A stretch of DNA of 64,000 bases from Streptomyces blattellae (GTDB lineage Bacteria; Actinomycetota; Actinomycetes; Streptomycetales; Streptomycetaceae), in assembly GCF_009709555.1 (NCBI RefSeq), contig NZ_WJBG01000149.1:62001-126000 (forward strand), written 5' to 3'. The notes beneath the pieces were generated by a model. The model ran no database searches, was not told the origin of the DNA, and saw nothing but the letters and a program-made list of their open reading frames with translations. The first letter of the stretch is position 1. Each line of letters starts with the position of its first letter. Shown here piece after piece: positions 8,202 through 16,546 of the stretch. The position numbers and the translations under genes are program-made.

Positions 8202-8924
8202 ATGAGCGTCACAGACGCGGGAACCACGAAAGTCCCCCGCAGCGACATCGCCGACACCGTCCTGGAACGGCTCACCACCACCTATGCCGCCGCGGCGGAC
8301 CCGGAGCGGGCCGCGGCCATGCGGGCGTACATGAGAGATGTCACTCCCTTCCTCGGCCTCCCCACACCCGTGCGACGCGCCCTGTCCCGCACCGTCCTGG
8401 CCGGCGTGCCCCGCCCCGACGAATCCGACTGCGCGGCGATCGCCCTGCGCTGCTGGCGGCTGCCCGAGCGGGAGTACCACTACTTCGCCGTCGACTGTCT
8501 GCGCCGTCACGTCGGCCGCTGCACCTCGGGCTTCCTGCCGGTGGTCCGGCACCTGGTGAGCACCGTCCCGTGGTGGGACACCGTCGACGCACTCGCCTCC
8601 CACGTGGTGGGAGGCCTGGTCGCCGCCGATCCGAAGCTGAAGACCGAGATGGACGCCTGGATCGTCGACGACGACCTGTGGATCGCCCGCACGGCCCTGC
8701 TCCACCAGCTGCGCTACAAGGAACGCACCGACGCCGAGCGCCTCTTCGCCTACTGCCTGCATCAGTCGGGTCACCCGGACTTCTTCATCCGCAAGGCGAT
8801 CGGCTGGTGCCTGCGCGAGTACGCCAAGACCGACCCGGAGGCCGTACGGGCCTTCCTGGCCCGGGAGCAGGGGAGGCTCGCGCCGCTGTCGGTGCGGGAG
8901 GCGCTGAAGAACATCGGAGCCTGA
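8202..8924 (+). CDS. AlkD-like DNA alkylation repair protein
   Basis: 240-aa all-helical HEAT-like repeat protein of the AlkC/AlkD glycosylase superfamily, which excises N3- and N7-alkylated purines. Recognisable blocks are YMRDVTPFLGLPTPVRRAL near the N-terminus, HLVSTVPWWDTVDALASHVV in the middle and FFIRKAIGWCLREYAKTDP near the C-terminus. The WWDTVD segment carries the conserved Trp-Asp of AlkD. Start chosen at the ATG 7 nt after TATGGT (leaderless). Soluble, cytoplasmic. Confidence 0.88.
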   Translation: MSVTDAGTTKVPRSDIADTVLERLTTTYAAAADPERAAAMRAYMRDVTPFLGLPTPVRRALSRTVLAGVPRPDESDCAAIALRCWRLPEREYHYFAVDCLRRHVGRCTSGFLPVVRHLVSTVPWWDTVDALASHVVGGLVAADPKLKTEMDAWIVDDDLWIARTALLHQLRYKERTDAERLFAYCLHQSGHPDFFIRKAIGWCLREYAKTDPEAVRAFLAREQGRLAPLSVREALKNIGA

Positions 8925-9010
8925 ACTCCGCCGCCCCGGAAAATCATTCGACGTCGGGCAAAGCGTCGGCAATGATCGGAGCCATGTTCCGGTACGCCTT
9001 CGTCGTTGCA

Positions 9011-9030
9011 GCATCCGCGGTCGCGGATGC
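9011..9030. terminator. 9-bp-stem hairpin upstream of tuf3
   Basis: GCATCCGCG and CGCGGATGC form a 9-bp perfect stem around a 2-nt centre. It could terminate the upstream gene or be part of the tuf3 leader. There is no T run. The rest of 8925-9178 holds no gene that I can support. Confidence 0.4.
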
Positions 9031-9083
9031 TCCGAAGGCTGCCGTCGCGCTCTTCCCGGCCGCTGCCGACGGCGCCCGAAGCT

Positions 9084-9126
9084 GACCCTCTCCGGATCGT
9101 CCGGCGGACCCCGCAGGGGGAGGGTC
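9084..9126 (+). promoter_or_regulatory. Structured leader element before tuf3
   Basis: GACCCTC (9084-9090) pairs with GAGGGTC (9120-9126), with an inner CCGGA-TCG-TCCGG stem. The element ends about 50 nt before the tuf3 ATG and may affect its expression; this is inferred from sequence only. Confidence 0.3.
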
Positions 9127-9178
9127 GGCAAGTCCTCGGGGTCCCCGCTCTCCACACCAGAGACTTCGAGGTACAGCC

Positions 9179-10348
9179 ATGCCCAAGACGGCGTACGTGC
9201 GCACCAAACCGCATCTGAACATCGGCACGATGGGCCACGTAGACCATGGCAAGACCACCCTGACCGCCGCCATCACCAAGGTGCTCGCCGAGCGCGGCGC
9301 CGCGTCCTTCGTCCCGTTCGACCGGATCGACCGGGCGCCGGAGGAGGCCGCGCGCGGTATCACCATCAACATCGCGCACGTCGAGTACGAGACCGACACC
9401 CGGCACTACGCGCATGTGGACATGCCGGGTCACGCCGACTACGTCAAGAACATGGTCACCGGGGCCGCGCAGCTCGACGGGGCGATCCTCGTCGTCTCCG
9501 CGCTCGACGGGATCATGCCGCAGACCGCCGAACACGTCCTGCTCGCCCGGCAGGTGGGCGTCGACCACATCGTCGTCGCCCTGAACAAGGCCGACGCGGG
9601 CGACGAGGAACTGACCGACCTGGTCGAGCTGGAGGTGCGTGACCTGCTCTCCCAGCACGGGTACGGCGGTGACGCGGCGCCTGTCGTACGGGTCTCCGGG
9701 CTGAAGGCGCTGGAGGGGGACCCGCGCTGGACGGCGTCCGTGGAGGCGCTGCTGGACGCCGTAGACACCTATGTGCCGATGCCGGAGCGGTACGTGGACG
9801 CGCCGTTCCTGTTGTCCGTCGAGAACGTGCTCACCATCACCGGCCGGGGGACCGTGGTGACCGGCGCGGTCGAACGGGGCACCGTGCGGGTGGGTGACCG
9901 GGTCGACGTGCTTGGCGCCTCCGTCGACACCGTGGTCACCGGCCTGGAGACCTTCGGCAAGCCGATGGAGGAGGCGCAGGCAGGGGACAACGTGGCGCTG
10001 TTGCTGCGGGGGGTCGCCCGCGATGTGGTGCGGCGCGGGCATGTCGTGGCTGCGCCCGGCAGTGTGGTGCCCAGTCGTCGGTTCTCGGCGCGGGTGTATG
10101 TCCTGTCGGCGCGTGAAGGTGGGCGTACGACGCCGGTTTCGACCGGGTATCGGCCGCAGTTCTATATCCGGACCGCGGATGTGGTGGGGGACATCGACCT
10201 CGGTGAGGTGGGGGTCGCACGGCCTGGGGAGACGGTGGCGATGACCGTCGAGCTGGGGCGGGAGGTTCCCCTGGAGCCCGGACTCGGATTCGCCGTCCGT
10301 GAGGGCGGACGAACCGTCGGGGCGGGGACCGTGACTGCCGTCGTGTGA
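9179..10348 (+). CDS. tuf3: Elongation factor Tu, divergent third copy
   Basis: 389-aa EF-Tu, a GTPase that delivers aminoacyl-tRNA to the ribosome. G1 is GHVDHGKT, G2 RGITI, G3 DMPGH (DCPGH in most EF-Tu), G4 NKAD (usually NKCD) and G5 SGLK (usually SALK). Domains 2 and 3 follow (TGRGTVVTGAVERGTV, GYRPQFYIRTADV). It is shorter than the usual 397 aa and departs at otherwise near-invariant positions, as expected for the stress-associated Tuf3 of Streptomyces rather than the main tuf1 in the str operon. It stands alone, away from ribosomal genes, with a structured leader. Confidence 0.95.
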   Translation: MPKTAYVRTKPHLNIGTMGHVDHGKTTLTAAITKVLAERGAASFVPFDRIDRAPEEAARGITINIAHVEYETDTRHYAHVDMPGHADYVKNMVTGAAQLDGAILVVSALDGIMPQTAEHVLLARQVGVDHIVVALNKADAGDEELTDLVELEVRDLLSQHGYGGDAAPVVRVSGLKALEGDPRWTASVEALLDAVDTYVPMPERYVDAPFLLSVENVLTITGRGTVVTGAVERGTVRVGDRVDVLGASVDTVVTGLETFGKPMEEAQAGDNVALLLRGVARDVVRRGHVVAAPGSVVPSRRFSARVYVLSAREGGRTTPVSTGYRPQFYIRTADVVGDIDLGEVGVARPGETVAMTVELGREVPLEPGLGFAVREGGRTVGAGTVTAVV

Positions 10349-10363
10349 GGGCGGTGCGGGTTT

Positions 10364-10408
10364 GCGGGGGACTGCGGGGCCGTTGTGGCCGGTCGCGCAG
10401 TCCCCCGC
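10364..10408. terminator. 13-bp-stem hairpin after tuf3 (Streptomyces intergenic repeat type)
   Basis: GCGGGGGACTGCG (10364-10376) is fully complementary to CGCAGTCCCCCGC (10396-10408). The loop contains GGCC-GTTGT-GGCC. Together with the following GCGCC...GGGGCGC it resembles a hairpin repeat that I recall as frequent between Streptomyces genes. Likely terminator of tuf3. Confidence 0.65.
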
Positions 10409-10447
10409 GCCGCTGAAGGGGCGCCGCGGCCCGGGCACAATGGGATC

Positions 10448-11296
10448 GTGAAGGACGAGCCCGTACCCGTGACCAGGACGGTCGATCACGGCACCGCCAA
10501 GCTCATGCCCGACGTCGACCGGAAGCGGGCCTGGCTGCTCACCGTCGACGGGGCGCCCCAGTCGTACATCGACCTGGATGAGCCCACGCATCTGGAGTTC
10601 GAGTACGCGCGACGGCTCGGGCACGTCCTGGACATCCTTGCCGAGCCGGGGCTGCCGCTGGACGTCCTGCACCTCGGTGGGGGAGCGCTCACCCTGCCCC
10701 GGTATGTGGCAGCCACGCGGCCCGGCTCCCGGCAGGACGTCGTGGAGGCCGACCGCGCACTGCTGGCGCTGGTCGGCGAGCACCTGCCGCTCCCGGACGG
10801 GTCCGGCATCGCCCGGCATGCCGGGGACGCGCGTGCGTGGCTGGCGGACGCACCCGCCGACTCGGCGGACGTCATCGTCGCGGACGTCTTCGGCGGCTCA
10901 CGTGTCCCGGCGCATCTGACGTCGGTCGCCTACGCCGCGGAGGCCGACCGGGTGCTGCGCGCCGGGGGCGTCTATCTCGCCAACCTCGCCGACGCCGCGC
11001 CCTTCGACTTCCTGCGCTCCCAACTCGCCACCTTCGCCACGGTGTTCCAGGAGCTGGCGCTGATCGCCGAACCCGCCGTCCTGCGCGGCCGGCGCTTCGG
11101 CAACGTGGTGCTCGTCGCCGCGCACCACCCCGTCGACACCACCGCGCTGACCCGGCTCACCGCCGCCGACCCCTTTCCGGCCCGCGTCGAACACGGCCGC
11201 CCCCTACGCCACTTCACCGGCGACGCCCGTCCGGTCCGGGACGAGAACGCCGTGCCGTCCCCCGAGCCCCCAGACGGGGCGTTCGGTGTCGGCTGA
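10448..11296 (+). CDS. Spermidine synthase-like (polyamine aminopropyltransferase fold) protein
   Basis: 282-aa SAM-methyltransferase-fold protein. LHLGGGALTLPRYVAA is the glycine-rich nucleotide motif, DVVEADRALLALV the acidic residue after beta 2, HAGDARAWL and DVIVADVFGG the active-site region of spermidine synthases. Many Streptomyces orthologues are annotated as fused-MFS or spermidine synthase-like; the real substrate is uncertain. The GTG start has no ribosome-binding site but lies 6 nt after CACAAT (10436-10441), a leaderless arrangement. The last ~15 codons lie in a duplicated segment shared with the next gene's 3' end. Confidence 0.82.
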   Translation: MKDEPVPVTRTVDHGTAKLMPDVDRKRAWLLTVDGAPQSYIDLDEPTHLEFEYARRLGHVLDILAEPGLPLDVLHLGGGALTLPRYVAATRPGSRQDVVEADRALLALVGEHLPLPDGSGIARHAGDARAWLADAPADSADVIVADVFGGSRVPAHLTSVAYAAEADRVLRAGGVYLANLADAAPFDFLRSQLATFATVFQELALIAEPAVLRGRRFGNVVLVAAHHPVDTTALTRLTAADPFPARVEHGRPLRHFTGDARPVRDENAVPSPEPPDGAFGVG

Positions 11297-11550
11297 GCTG
11301 GTGTCCGTGCTCGGGCCTTCTTGGTGACGGGCGTTGAGGCGTGTGGCGGTTTTCGTACGTTGGGCATGGCGTGGAACGCGGGCTCGTCCGTGGTGTTTTT
11401 CCGGTGAGGCGTTTTGGGTGCGGGGTGTGGGGGCTGTGCCGTCACCCGAGGTCTCCGATGGGGTGTTCGGTGTCGGCTGAGCCGTTGTCCGTGCTCGGGG
11501 TCCTCTTGGTGACGGGCGTTGAGGCGCGGCGCAGATTTCGTACGTCTGGT
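11250..11550. repeat. Diverged 115-bp direct duplication at the 3' ends of convergent genes
   Basis: About 11250-11365 and 11435-11550 are direct copies (offset near 184 bp). Both contain GTGCCGTC-CCCGAG, GTTCGGTGTCGGCTGAG, then TTGGTGACGGGCGTTGAGGC and TTTCGTACGT. Copy 1 covers the end of the spermidine-synthase-like gene; copy 2 covers the end of the MFS gene on the other strand. Read on the minus strand, both encode RxSTPVTK-type tails. Confidence 0.8.
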
Positions 11551-12755
11551 GTGCAGAGTGCCGCTGTGGTCACCACGACGACGAGCGCCGCGCAACCCCA
11601 CAGCGCGTTCGTCCGCCCGACCGCCTCCTCCGCGGGACCGGCCAGCGCCGTCGCCAGTGGCACGAGAGCGACCGAGCCGAACCAGTCGTAGGCGGCGACC
11701 CGCGAGAGCTTGTCCTCGGGGATCTCCTGGTGGAGTGCGGTCATCCAGGAAACGCCGAAGACCTCAAGGGTCACCCCGGTCACGAACATCACCACGGACA
11801 GCGCGGCGATCGGCACGGGCACGGCGAGGGCGGCGGACGGCAGGGCGAGGGGGAAGACGCAGAGGGTGCCGGCGAGGAGGAGACGGCGTGGCTTCCAGCG
11901 GGTCATCAGGAGCGCCCCGGCGACCGTGCCCGCGCCGAAGCAGGCGAGTGCCACACCCCAGGGGCCCGCCCCGCCGAGGTGGTCCCGGGCGACGAGGGGG
12001 CCGTAGACCGCCTCGGCCGCGGCGACGACGGCGTTGGCGACGGAGAACTGCACCACGACGGCCCACAGCCACGGCCGGCCGGTGAACTCCCGCCAGCCTT
12101 CCCGGAGGTCGGCGAGGAGCCCGCCGCCCGGCTCGCGCGGTGGAATGTGGCCGACGTCGAGGAAGGACCGCAGCGATGCGGCGACCGCGAAGGCGGCGGC
12201 GTCGGCGGCGAGGACCCAGCCGGGCCCGGTCGCGGCGACCATCGCGCCGCCCAGGGCGGCACCGCCCACCGCCGCCCCTTGCATCGCCATCCGGAACACC
12301 GCGAACGCGCGGCTCGCCTGCTCCCCGCTGACCGTGGACAGCAGCATGCCCTCCGCTGCCGGGCTGAAGAACGCGTGACCGGTGCCGCCCAGCGCGGTCA
12401 GCAGCATCATCTGCCACAGCCGCGGCTCCCCGGCGAGGACCAGCACGGCGAACACGCCCTGCGAGAGCATGTTGAGGAGGTTCGCCGCGACCATCACGCG
12501 ATGCCGGGGCAGCCGGTCCGCGACGGCGCCGCCGATCAGCAGGAAGAGCACCAGCGGCACGGTGCGGGCGGCGGCCACCAGGCCCACGTCGCCGCCGTCG
12601 CCACCGGTCTCGATCACCGCGAACGCGGCGGCGATCAGCGCGCCGTTGCTGCCGAGGTTCGTGACGAACGCGGCGGCGGTCAGCAGGCTGTAGTTGCGGC
12701 CCGCCCACTCGGGCCTGCGAGGGCGTCGGGCGGAGGATTCGGCAGGGGAGGTCAC
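11442..12755 (-). CDS. MFS transporter
   Basis: Twelve-TM major facilitator of about 437 aa, of the enterobactin-exporter/DHA3-like group. Hydrophobic helices alternate with the loop GGAVADRLPRHRVMVAANLL (the conserved A-motif between TM2 and TM3) and REGWREFTGRPWL before the second half. It is a putative exporter; substrate unknown. The GTG at 12755 lies 6 nt after GATAGT (leaderless); an ATG at 12791 would add 12 residues. The C-terminal hydrophilic tail lies in a duplicated segment. Confidence 0.9.
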   Translation of the reverse strand: MTSPAESSARRPRRPEWAGRNYSLLTAAAFVTNLGSNGALIAAAFAVIETGGDGGDVGLVAAARTVPLVLFLLIGGAVADRLPRHRVMVAANLLNMLSQGVFAVLVLAGEPRLWQMMLLTALGGTGHAFFSPAAEGMLLSTVSGEQASRAFAVFRMAMQGAAVGGAALGGAMVAATGPGWVLAADAAAFAVAASLRSFLDVGHIPPREPGGGLLADLREGWREFTGRPWLWAVVVQFSVANAVVAAAEAVYGPLVARDHLGGAGPWGVALACFGAGTVAGALLMTRWKPRRLLLAGTLCVFPLALPSAALAVPVPIAALSVVMFVTGVTLEVFGVSWMTALHQEIPEDKLSRVAAYDWFGSVALVPLATALAGPAEEAVGRTNALWGCAALVVVVTTAALCTPDVRNLRRASTPVTKRTPSTDNGSADTEHPIGDLG

Positions 12756-12875
12756 CGGCCGACTATCCCCGCCGCGGCCCCGGCTTGCCAAACCTCTTTC
12801 CGGCCGTCAGGGACGTGGTGACTCCGGCCACAGGGATCTGGCCAGCCAGTGCTACTCGCGGGTAACATGCCGGTC

Positions 12876-13328
12876 ATGAGCGCAGACCAGATGTCGATCG
12901 GCGAACTGCTCGCCGCCACGGTGCCGATGGTTCGGACCCTGAACCTGGCGTACCTGGAGACCACCCCGGAGAAGGCCGTGCTGGCCCTTCCGGACCAGAG
13001 CGAGTACCGCAATCACGTCGGCGGTCCGCACGCCGGAGCGATGTTCACCCTCGGCGAGTCCGCCAGCGGCGCGATCGTCCTGGCCGCCTTCGGGGACCAG
13101 CTCTCGCGCGCCGTACCGCTTCCGGTCAACGCCGAGATCGCCTTCAAGAAGATCGCGCTCGGCCCGGTCAGGGCCACCGCGACCCTCGGTCGCCCGGCCG
13201 CCGACGTCGTCGCCGAACTCGACGAGGGAGGGCGTCCGGAATTCCCGGTGACCGTCGTCATCCAGCGCGAGGACGGCGCCGTCACCGGCGAGATGACGGT
13301 CGTGTGGACACTACGGCCCCATGGCTGA
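12876..13328 (+). CDS. Hotdog-fold protein (PaaI thioesterase/DUF4442 type)
   Basis: 150-aa single hotdog domain. YRNHVGGPHAGAMFTLGESA has the helix-containing H-x-G-x-x-F pattern of PaaI/DUF4442 thioesterase-like proteins, followed by VNAEIAFKKIALGPVRATA. It may hydrolyse acyl-CoA thioesters; substrate not evident. The ATG follows TAACAT (12863-12868) by 7 nt with no ribosome-binding site, so it is probably leaderless. Divergent from the MFS gene and convergent with galU. Confidence 0.82.
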   Translation: MSADQMSIGELLAATVPMVRTLNLAYLETTPEKAVLALPDQSEYRNHVGGPHAGAMFTLGESASGAIVLAAFGDQLSRAVPLPVNAEIAFKKIALGPVRATATLGRPAADVVAELDEGGRPEFPVTVVIQREDGAVTGEMTVVWTLRPHG

Positions 13329-13344
13329 GCAGCTGTCGTGAGGA

Positions 13345-13376
13345 CGAAGGCCCCGGGGCGTGTCCCGGCGCCTTCG
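13345..13376. terminator. Bidirectional terminator between the hotdog gene and galU
   Basis: GAAGGCCCCGGG (13346-13357) pairs with CCCGGCGCCTTC (13364-13375) with one internal mismatch and a 6-nt loop, between two convergent stop codons. Confidence 0.75.
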
Positions 13377-13393
13377 CGCGGGCGCCCTGCCGG

Positions 13394-14353
13394 TCAGGCG
13401 GCGAACCGTTCGCCAGGTCGTGCCCCGGCGTCGCTCTCAAGTCCGGTGACGAACTCCTTGAGCCAGGCGGTGAATTCGGGCCCGAGGTCGGGCCGGTCGC
13501 AGGCCAGCCGTACCACCGTGCGCAGATAGTCGGCCTTGTCACCGGTGTCGTAGCGCAGTCCGTCGAAGACGGCCCCGTGGACCGTGCCGCCCGCGGCCAG
13601 TTCCTGGAGGGCGTCGGTCAGCTGGATCTCGCCGCCGCGGCCCGGCGCGGTGCCTTCCAGGACGTCGAAGACGGCGGCGTCGAGGACGTAGCGGCCGATG
13701 ACGGCGAGGTTGCTGGGCGCGTCCTGGCGTGCGGGCTTCTCGACCAGGCCGGTGACGCGTACGACGCCGTCCTCGCCGGTGGGCTCTACGGCCGCGCAGC
13801 CGTAGAGGTGGACCTGCTCCGGCTCCACCTCCATGAGGGCGATCACGCTGCCGTCGTACCGGTCGCGGATGTCGAGCATCCGGCTGAGCAGGGTCTCGCG
13901 CGGGTCGATCAGGTCGTCACCGAGGAGGACGGCGAACGGCTCGGCGCCGACGTGCTTCCGGGCGCAGAGCACCGCATGCCCGAGGCCGAGGGGTTCGCCC
14001 TGGCGGATGTGGTGGACGTTGGCCAGGCGTGCCGGGTCGCGCACGGCGCCCAGGCGCACGGTGTCGCCCTTGGCCACGAGTGCCTGTTCCAGTTCGAGGG
14101 CGTTGTCGAAGTGGTCCTCGATGGCCCGCTTGTGGCGGCCGGTGACCATCAGCACGTCGTCGAGTCCGGCCGCGGCGGCCTCCTCGACGACGTACTGGAT
14201 GGCGGGCTTGTCGACGACCGGGAGCATCTCCTTCGGCGTGGCCTTCGTCGCGGGCAGGAACCGCGTGCCGAGCCCGGCGGCCGGGACGACCGCCTTGCGG
14301 ACCGTGCGGGTGGCGTCGGGGGTGGGGTGGGGGATGGAGTGGGTGGAGATCAT
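13394..14353 (-). CDS. galU: UTP-glucose-1-phosphate uridylyltransferase
   Basis: 319-aa nucleotidyltransferase making UDP-glucose from UTP and glucose-1-phosphate for glycan and trehalose synthesis. The N-terminal KAVVPAAGLGTRFLPATKAT contains the G-x-G-T-R-x-L-P-x-T-K signature. LPVVDKPAIQYVVEEA, LLGDDLID and LVEKPAR follow, as in GalU. Start at ATG 14353; an ATG three codons upstream (14362) is also possible, and neither has a clear ribosome-binding site. Length is normal. Convergent with the hotdog gene across a strong hairpin. Confidence 0.95.
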   Translation of the reverse strand: MISTHSIPHPTPDATRTVRKAVVPAAGLGTRFLPATKATPKEMLPVVDKPAIQYVVEEAAAAGLDDVLMVTGRHKRAIEDHFDNALELEQALVAKGDTVRLGAVRDPARLANVHHIRQGEPLGLGHAVLCARKHVGAEPFAVLLGDDLIDPRETLLSRMLDIRDRYDGSVIALMEVEPEQVHLYGCAAVEPTGEDGVVRVTGLVEKPARQDAPSNLAVIGRYVLDAAVFDVLEGTAPGRGGEIQLTDALQELAAGGTVHGAVFDGLRYDTGDKADYLRTVVRLACDRPDLGPEFTAWLKEFVTGLESDAGARPGERFAA

Positions 14354-14737
14354 GCGGCCCATGGTCGGAGACCGGAATGAGAGCGTCCCGAGAAATCCAT
14401 GGGAGGTGGCTGTGAGTGCGTGCGGCTTCTTCTTGCAGGCGAGAGTTGGAGGTTTCGTGTGCCAACCCGCTTTGAACGCACACAACTTGGGGGCACACTC
14501 CGGCAATTTTTCGAATGCGGGTACGGATACCGTTGGTAACGGTTCCGAACTCCCCGCTTTTTGAACATAGGTCACTCGAACTTCTTGTTCCCCGTGAGTC
14601 GTTTGTGCGAAAGTGAGCCACCCCGCGAGAAGTCCAAGGTCAGGGGCCTGTCTCCGGTCTGCACCCATCACGCACCTGCTTTTTCCGACGGGCGGCCTTT
14701 CCCTTTGCCGCCCAGCGGCTTGGAAGGAAACGGTTCC

Positions 14738-16171
14738 GTGCAATCTCCCTACCCCCCACGGCCCCCGTATCCGCCACGGCCCGGAGCGAGCCCGGGGGAG
14801 TCCGACCACCATCTCGTCGCCCAGGCGAACGGACCCGAGGGCGGCGGGCGTGCCGTCGCGCTGCTGCTGGCCCGGCATTGGCGGGCGACGTACGAATACG
14901 CCGTCATCTGCCTTGCCTCCTCGGAGAGTTCCGCGGCGATGGCGGCCACCGCCGCGTTCGACCAGGTGCTCGCCCGGCCCACCGGCGGCGCGCTGCGGCC
15001 CCGCCTCCTCGCAGCCGTCCGGGACACGGTCAAGGCGTGGGCCGCCGACGAGGCCATTTCCGCGGTGCTGCCCGAACTCCGCAAACCGACCGGTGGTCGC
15101 GGACTGCTCGCGGCGCGCTCCGTGTCGCCCGAAAGGCGGCGGCTCGCCGAGCGCGCTTTCCAAGCCCTTCCGGGGGCGTCGCAATGCCTGCTCTGGCACA
15201 CCGAGGCCGAGGCCGAACCCATATCCGTACCAGCCGGTCTGCTGGGGGTGGATTCGGGCACCGCGGGAGCCGCTCTCGAACAGGCTCGGGAGCAATTCCG
15301 GGTGGGCTGTGTACGTGCCCACCGGGAACTCGCGCCCTCGGCGGAATGCCGCTTCTACAACCGCCTCCTCGACGTCCCGATTCGCCGTGGCGGTGCGCTG
15401 CTGCCGGATGTCCAGCGCCATCTGATGGAGTGCCGGTACTGCCGTCACGCCGCCGAGCAGCTCAGTCATTTCGAAGGCGGCCTGGAAGTGCTGCTCGCCG
15501 AAACGGTGCTCGGCTGGGGGGCCGTCCGCTATCTCGACTCACGGCCCGGCCGCGGCGGGCCCCCGGAACTGCCCGCCGCACGCGCGATCGCCCGTCCCAG
15601 AAGCGGCGGACGCCACCGTCCCGCGCCTGACGGCCTCCTCGCTGCGGTCCGACGGCGCACCAAGGCCGTCATCGGAGTCGGCCTGACCGTCCTGGTGCTG
15701 GTGGCCACCGTGCTCACCGCCAAGTGCTGGTCCGATGACGACGGTGTCCCCGGCGCGCAGGCCGCCCGGGATGTGCCCAGCGGCAGCTCCGGGCGGCCGA
15801 GCACGGCGTCCCAGCCGTCGTCCGCCACAGCGCAGCGGCCGACGGGGGCCGGGCGCGGCAGGTTCCGCACCCTGGCCGCCGACGCGTGCCTCGATGTCGG
15901 CGACGGCCGGGTGCAGCCCGGTGCGGTGGCCCTACCGGCGGCCTGTTCGTCCGGCGGGTCGCCGCAGTGGTCGTACGAGAACGACGGTCTGCTGCGCGCT
16001 CTCGCCGATCCGGCCCTCTTCCGCGCCTCCGACGCCGACCGGGGAGCGGTCGCGCCGGCCCGCTGCGTGGTGCACGCGGGACAGGTGCGGTACGACCTGA
16101 CCCTGCGCGGTGAACTTCCGCTCCGCCGGCCCGACGCGCGGGCCGTCACGCCCGGCCGGGCCAGGACGTGA
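14738..16171 (+). CDS. Sigma-factor-like / zinc-finger / TM / ricin-type protein, probably frameshifted at the end
   Basis: 477-aa mosaic. After a Pro-rich start (YPPRPPYPPRP), residues about 40-110 (ALLLARHWRATYEYAVICLA...) resemble sigma region 2. Residues 130-210 (RAFQALPGASQCLLWHTEAE, VDSGTAGAALEQARE) resemble region 4. A C-x2-C-R zinc-finger-like motif follows (HLMECRYCRHAAEQL). One TM segment (AVIGVGLTVLVLVATVLTAK) precedes an outer lectin-like domain beginning FRTLAADACLDV. The frame stops at 16171, but VIVADRDGSRDQRRVLEPG continues in another frame. GTG start with ribosome-binding site GGAAGG. It probably links an outside ligand to a cytoplasmic sigma-like module; inference only. Confidence 0.7.
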   Translation: MQSPYPPRPPYPPRPGASPGESDHHLVAQANGPEGGGRAVALLLARHWRATYEYAVICLASSESSAAMAATAAFDQVLARPTGGALRPRLLAAVRDTVKAWAADEAISAVLPELRKPTGGRGLLAARSVSPERRRLAERAFQALPGASQCLLWHTEAEAEPISVPAGLLGVDSGTAGAALEQAREQFRVGCVRAHRELAPSAECRFYNRLLDVPIRRGGALLPDVQRHLMECRYCRHAAEQLSHFEGGLEVLLAETVLGWGAVRYLDSRPGRGGPPELPAARAIARPRSGGRHRPAPDGLLAAVRRRTKAVIGVGLTVLVLVATVLTAKCWSDDDGVPGAQAARDVPSGSSGRPSTASQPSSATAQRPTGAGRGRFRTLAADACLDVGDGRVQPGAVALPAACSSGGSPQWSYENDGLLRALADPALFRASDADRGAVAPARCVVHAGQVRYDLTLRGELPLRRPDARAVTPGRART

Positions 16172-16340
16172 TCGTCGCCGACCGGGACGGATCCCGGGAC
16201 CAGAGACGGGTGCTCGAACCGGGGAACGACGCGACCGACGGGTCCAGGGCCCCCGAGCCGGAGGTACGGAAGGCTTCCGTCCCAGGGTCACGTCCTGGAG
16301 GCGGCGTCGGCGCCGACTGCGCCCGTCCCCGCATCTCTTG
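16159..16340 (+). pseudogene. Out-of-frame C-terminal continuation of the lectin domain
   Basis: From 16162 one reading frame gives QDVIVADRDGSRDQRRVLEP and continues with strong G/C third positions to a TGA at 16336-16338. Ricin-type lectin repeats end in a Q-x-W/R-x-L motif at this place, so this looks like the missing end of the upstream gene after an indel at about 16140-16160. The remaining gap to 16546 has only the upstream region of the GH3 gene. Confidence 0.45.
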
Positions 16341-16546
16341 AAGCCGTTCTCCCCTGATCACCCGGTCACCCTGCCGAGGGGTGAACCCGCACCCTCGCAC
16401 ATAGATTTCCCGCCGCCCCCGTGGTGTCTAACGGAGTGTCAAGTCGTTCTGGCGCATAGTGCGTTCAAAGGGTGAATGCCGCCACGGGCGCCCGGCGCGT
16501 CCGCGGTGCACACCGTCGTGCCCGCACACCGAAGGAGTGACGGCCC

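Noticed and set aside
10385..10447. Longer N-terminus for the spermidine-synthase-like protein
   Set aside because: Those codons fall within the intergenic hairpin repeat; the GTG at 10448 fits a leaderless promoter.
13394..15469. 691-codon minus-strand ORF beginning inside the sigma-like gene
   Set aside because: Only the last 319 codons are GalU; the upstream part is antisense of the neighbouring gene.
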